64,000 nucleotides of DNA from Agromyces ramosus (GTDB taxonomy: Bacteria > Actinomycetota > Actinomycetes > Actinomycetales > Microbacteriaceae), in assembly GCF_030817175.1 (NCBI RefSeq), contig NZ_JAUSYY010000001.1, positions 3,224,001 to 3,288,000 of the forward strand, read 5' to 3'. Positions 61,990 through 64,000 of this stretch are shown here, piece after piece. The notes beneath the pieces were generated by a model. The model was not told where the DNA came from, made no database searches, and saw only the letters and a program-made list of their open reading frames with translations. How positions within the stretch are numbered: the first letter of the stretch is position 1; each line of letters begins with the position of its first letter. The position numbers and the translations under genes are program-made.

Positions 61990-62973
61990 ATGAGAAGAGC
62001 TGCCGTGAATCGGCCGACCATCGCCCTCACCGCCGTCGCCGCGGCATCCGCGCTGCTGCTCGGCGGCTGCGGCACGACCGAGAACGCGGGCGCCGCTGAC
62101 GGCGAGGCCGCCGCGATCACGATCGTCGACGACCGTGGCGAGAGCGTCGAGCTCACCGCTCCCGCCGAGAAGATCGTCGCACTCGAGTGGAACACCGCCG
62201 AGAACCTCGTCGCGCTCGGCGTCATGCCGGTCGGCGTCGCCGACATCGAGGGCTACGGCGACTGGGTGCAGTCCGAGACGCTCGACGACACGGTGACGGA
62301 TGTCGGCATGCGCGGTGAGCCCTCGGTCGACGCCATCGCCGGTCTCGCACCCGACCTGGTGCTGACGACCACCGACCTTCCCGAGCCGGTCATCGCCCAG
62401 ATCGAGGAGTTCGCGCCGGTGCTCGTGGTTCGTGGCGCCGACGCGTCCGACCCCATCGGCCAGATGGAGAGGAACCTCGAGCGCATCGCCACGGCGACGG
62501 GCACGGAGGCCGAGGGTGAAGAGATCCTCGCCGGATTCGACGCGAAGGTCGCCGAAGGCGCCGCGGCCATCGAGGCCGCAGGCCTCGCCGGCGCGCCGTT
62601 CATGATGAGCGACTCCTGGGCCAGCGGCGGCCAGATCTCGATCCGTCCCTTCGCCGAGGGCGCGCTGCTCACCGCCGTGACCGAAGAACTCGGCCTCGAG
62701 AACGCCTGGACCGGCGAGGGCGACGCCGACTACGGACTCGGCTCCACCGACGTCGAGGGCCTCACCGCCGTGGGCGACGTCGAGTTCCTCTACATCGCCA
62801 ACGGCGAGACCGACGCGTACCAGAACGAGCTCGCCGGCAACGCGGTGTGGCAGTCGCTGCCCTTCGTGCAGAGCGGCAACGTGCACCGCCTGCCCGACGG
62901 GATCTGGATGTTCGGCGGCCCATCGTCGATGAACGACTACATCGATGCCGTCGTCGCCACTCTTGCCGGCTGA
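61990..62973 (+). CDS. Iron-siderophore ABC transporter, substrate-binding lipoprotein
   Basis: A 327-residue FhuD/FepB-type binding protein. A signal peptide ends in a lipobox with Cys near residue 27 (LLLGGCGTTENAG). A helical-backbone binding fold follows (IVALEWNTAENLVALGVMPVG, then GLAPDLVLTTTDLPEP, and the closing MFGGPSSMNDYIDAVVATL). It captures an iron-siderophore complex outside the membrane; the siderophore type is unknown. ATG 61990 is preceded by AAGGA. The next gene starts inside its last codons. Confidence 0.93.
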   Translation: MRRAAVNRPTIALTAVAAASALLLGGCGTTENAGAADGEAAAITIVDDRGESVELTAPAEKIVALEWNTAENLVALGVMPVGVADIEGYGDWVQSETLDDTVTDVGMRGEPSVDAIAGLAPDLVLTTTDLPEPVIAQIEEFAPVLVVRGADASDPIGQMERNLERIATATGTEAEGEEILAGFDAKVAEGAAAIEAAGLAGAPFMMSDSWASGGQISIRPFAEGALLTAVTEELGLENAWTGEGDADYGLGSTDVEGLTAVGDVEFLYIANGETDAYQNELAGNAVWQSLPFVQSGNVHRLPDGIWMFGGPSSMNDYIDAVVATLAG

Positions 62974-64000
62974 CCTCGCATCCCCTGAGGTGCTCGCGCC
63001 GGGCGGGACAGTGAAGCCCCGCCTCGGCGCCATCCTCCTCATCGCGCTCGGCGTCGTCGTCGCGACGCTGCTCGCAGCGGTGCACGTGACACAGGGTTCG
63101 GCGAACGTGGGCGTGACCGAGCTCATCGGGCTGCTCTTCGGCGGATCCGACGACCAGTCGGCCGCCGTGCTCGTCGCCTCGCGGATGCCGCGGCTCGCCG
63201 CCGGCGTGCTCATCGGCGTCGCGCTCGGCGTCGCCGGGCTCGTGATGCAGAGCGTCACCCGCAACGTGCTCGCCTCACCCGACACCCTCGCGGTGAATGC
63301 CGGATCGTACCTCGCCATCGTCGCGGTCGCCGCGTTCGGGGTGGCGCTTCCGGTCGTCGGCGGCGGCGCGGTCGCGTTCGCGGGCGGGCTCGCCGCGGCC
63401 GGTCTCGTGCTCGGGCTCTCGGCGGGCGGCGTGGGCGGTGGACGCGGCGGCGGAACCGTTCGACTCGTGCTCGCCGGCTCGGCCATCGCACTGGCGCTCG
63501 ACGCGCTCACGACCATGCTGCTCCTGCTCCATCCCGAACGCACCGAGGGCCTCTATGCATGGAGCAAGGGCACCCTCGCGCAGACCGGCATGACCCCCAT
63601 GCTCCAGCTCGGACCCGTCGTGCTCCTGGGCGTGGCCGCGCTGTTCCTCTTCGCGCGCCAGTTCGACCTGATGGCACTCGGCGACGACACCGCGACGGTG
63701 CTGGGCGTGCGCGTACGCCGCACCCGGCTCATCGGCATCCTCATCGCGGTGCTCCTGTCGGCGGCGGCGGTCACGGTCGCCGGGCCGATCGGCTTCGTCG
63801 GGCTCGCGGCTCCCGCGATCGTGCGGCTCATCGCGGCTCGGGTGCCGGGCATGCAGAAGCACGTGCTGCTGATCCCCGCGGCCGCCGTGATGGGCGTGGT
63901 CATCGTGCTCGGCGCCGACGTGCTGCTCAGGCTCGCCTTCGGCGGCCAGGCTGCCGTCGAGGTGCCGACCGGCGTGGTCACGACGATCTTCGGCGCCGTC
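62945..64000 (+). CDS. Iron-siderophore ABC transporter permease (FecCD family), 5' part
   Basis: A polytopic permease open at the window end; 352 codons are visible. The text ASRMPRLAAGVLIGVALGVAGLVMQSVTRN (core ASRMPRLAAGVLIGVALG) and SPDTLAVNAGSYLA matches the FecCD/BtuC first half, and GPIGFVGLAAPAIVRLIAARVPG marks the coupling region. About nine spans can be seen. ATG 62945 would overlap the upstream gene by 29 bases; GTG 62990 or GTG 63011 (after GGCGGGA) are plausible shorter starts. A second permease gene may follow beyond the window. Confidence 0.92.
   Translation, partial: MPSSPLLPADLASPEVLAPGGTVKPRLGAILLIALGVVVATLLAAVHVTQGSANVGVTELIGLLFGGSDDQSAAVLVASRMPRLAAGVLIGVALGVAGLVMQSVTRNVLASPDTLAVNAGSYLAIVAVAAFGVALPVVGGGAVAFAGGLAAAGLVLGLSAGGVGGGRGGGTVRLVLAGSAIALALDALTTMLLLLHPERTEGLYAWSKGTLAQTGMTPMLQLGPVVLLGVAALFLFARQFDLMALGDDTATVLGVRVRRTRLIGILIAVLLSAAAVTVAGPIGFVGLAAPAIVRLIAARVPGMQKHVLLIPAAAVMGVVIVLGADVLLRLAFGGQAAVEVPTGVVTTIFGAV

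Overview
This is about 64 kb of a high-GC actinobacterial chromosome, most likely Microbacteriaceae and perhaps Agromyces-like. The family-level call rests on protein sequences (MtrAB-LpqB, WhiB1, fused Kgd, SigH with a zinc anti-sigma factor), codon use, many leaderless genes and synteny. The genus is a guess. I see no tRNA, rRNA, CRISPR, insertion sequence, prophage or integration site. No gene-free stretch exceeds about 210 bases.

Region 1 (1-8.8 kb): the 3' end of ahcY, then a membrane-associated cluster. It holds an RDD protein diverging from a SpoIIM-family protein, an aquaporin, and a tightly overlapping minus-strand operon (multi-TM protein, DUF4129, DUF4350, MoxR AAA ATPase, DUF58).

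Region 2 (8.9-27.8 kb): a core block whose order follows the Mycobacterium ahcY-to-whiB1 neighbourhood: mtrA-mtrB-lpqB, comF, hpf, secA, an Rv3235-family gene, an orphan CpaB/CpaE-like pair, pdtaS, whiB1, bcp, rsgA-aroA, and sigH with its anti-sigma factor. The sigH promoter region looks autoregulated and may give two protein isoforms.

Region 3 (27.8-38.1 kb): an MMPL transporter, the large fused 2-oxoglutarate enzyme Kgd, and guaB1 followed by two CNNM/CorC-type proteins. The CNNM pair is preceded by a short proline-rich upstream ORF that overlaps both the first CNNM start and a hairpin masking its ribosome binding site. This is my best candidate for an undescribed control system.

Region 4 (38.1-53.3 kb): metabolic and transport genes. 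These are VOC proteins, an old-yellow-enzyme homologue, a HAD phosphatase back to back with NAD(P)H-hydrate dehydratase, a polar amino-acid ABC transporter, a GT87-like membrane protein, a thiamine-binding protein, an MFS exporter, a three-gene signalling operon (kinase, kinase-like membrane protein, LuxR-type regulator), and metX/metY.

Region 5 (53.4-64 kb): an acyltransferase, an SDR-potassium channel pair, a phosphoribosyltransferase, an S51-peptidase-like gene carrying a 1-base frameshift, ung, a GNAT acetyltransferase, an amidase, and the start of an iron-siderophore ABC operon under a clear DtxR/IdeR-type box.

Two sequence-wide patterns stand out. First, a TANNNT hexamer lies 6-8 bases before many start codons, which points to widespread leaderless transcripts. 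Second, the heptamer GGATGCC/GGCATCC is very frequent. It forms the stems of several terminators and seems to impose unusual codons in less conserved genes.
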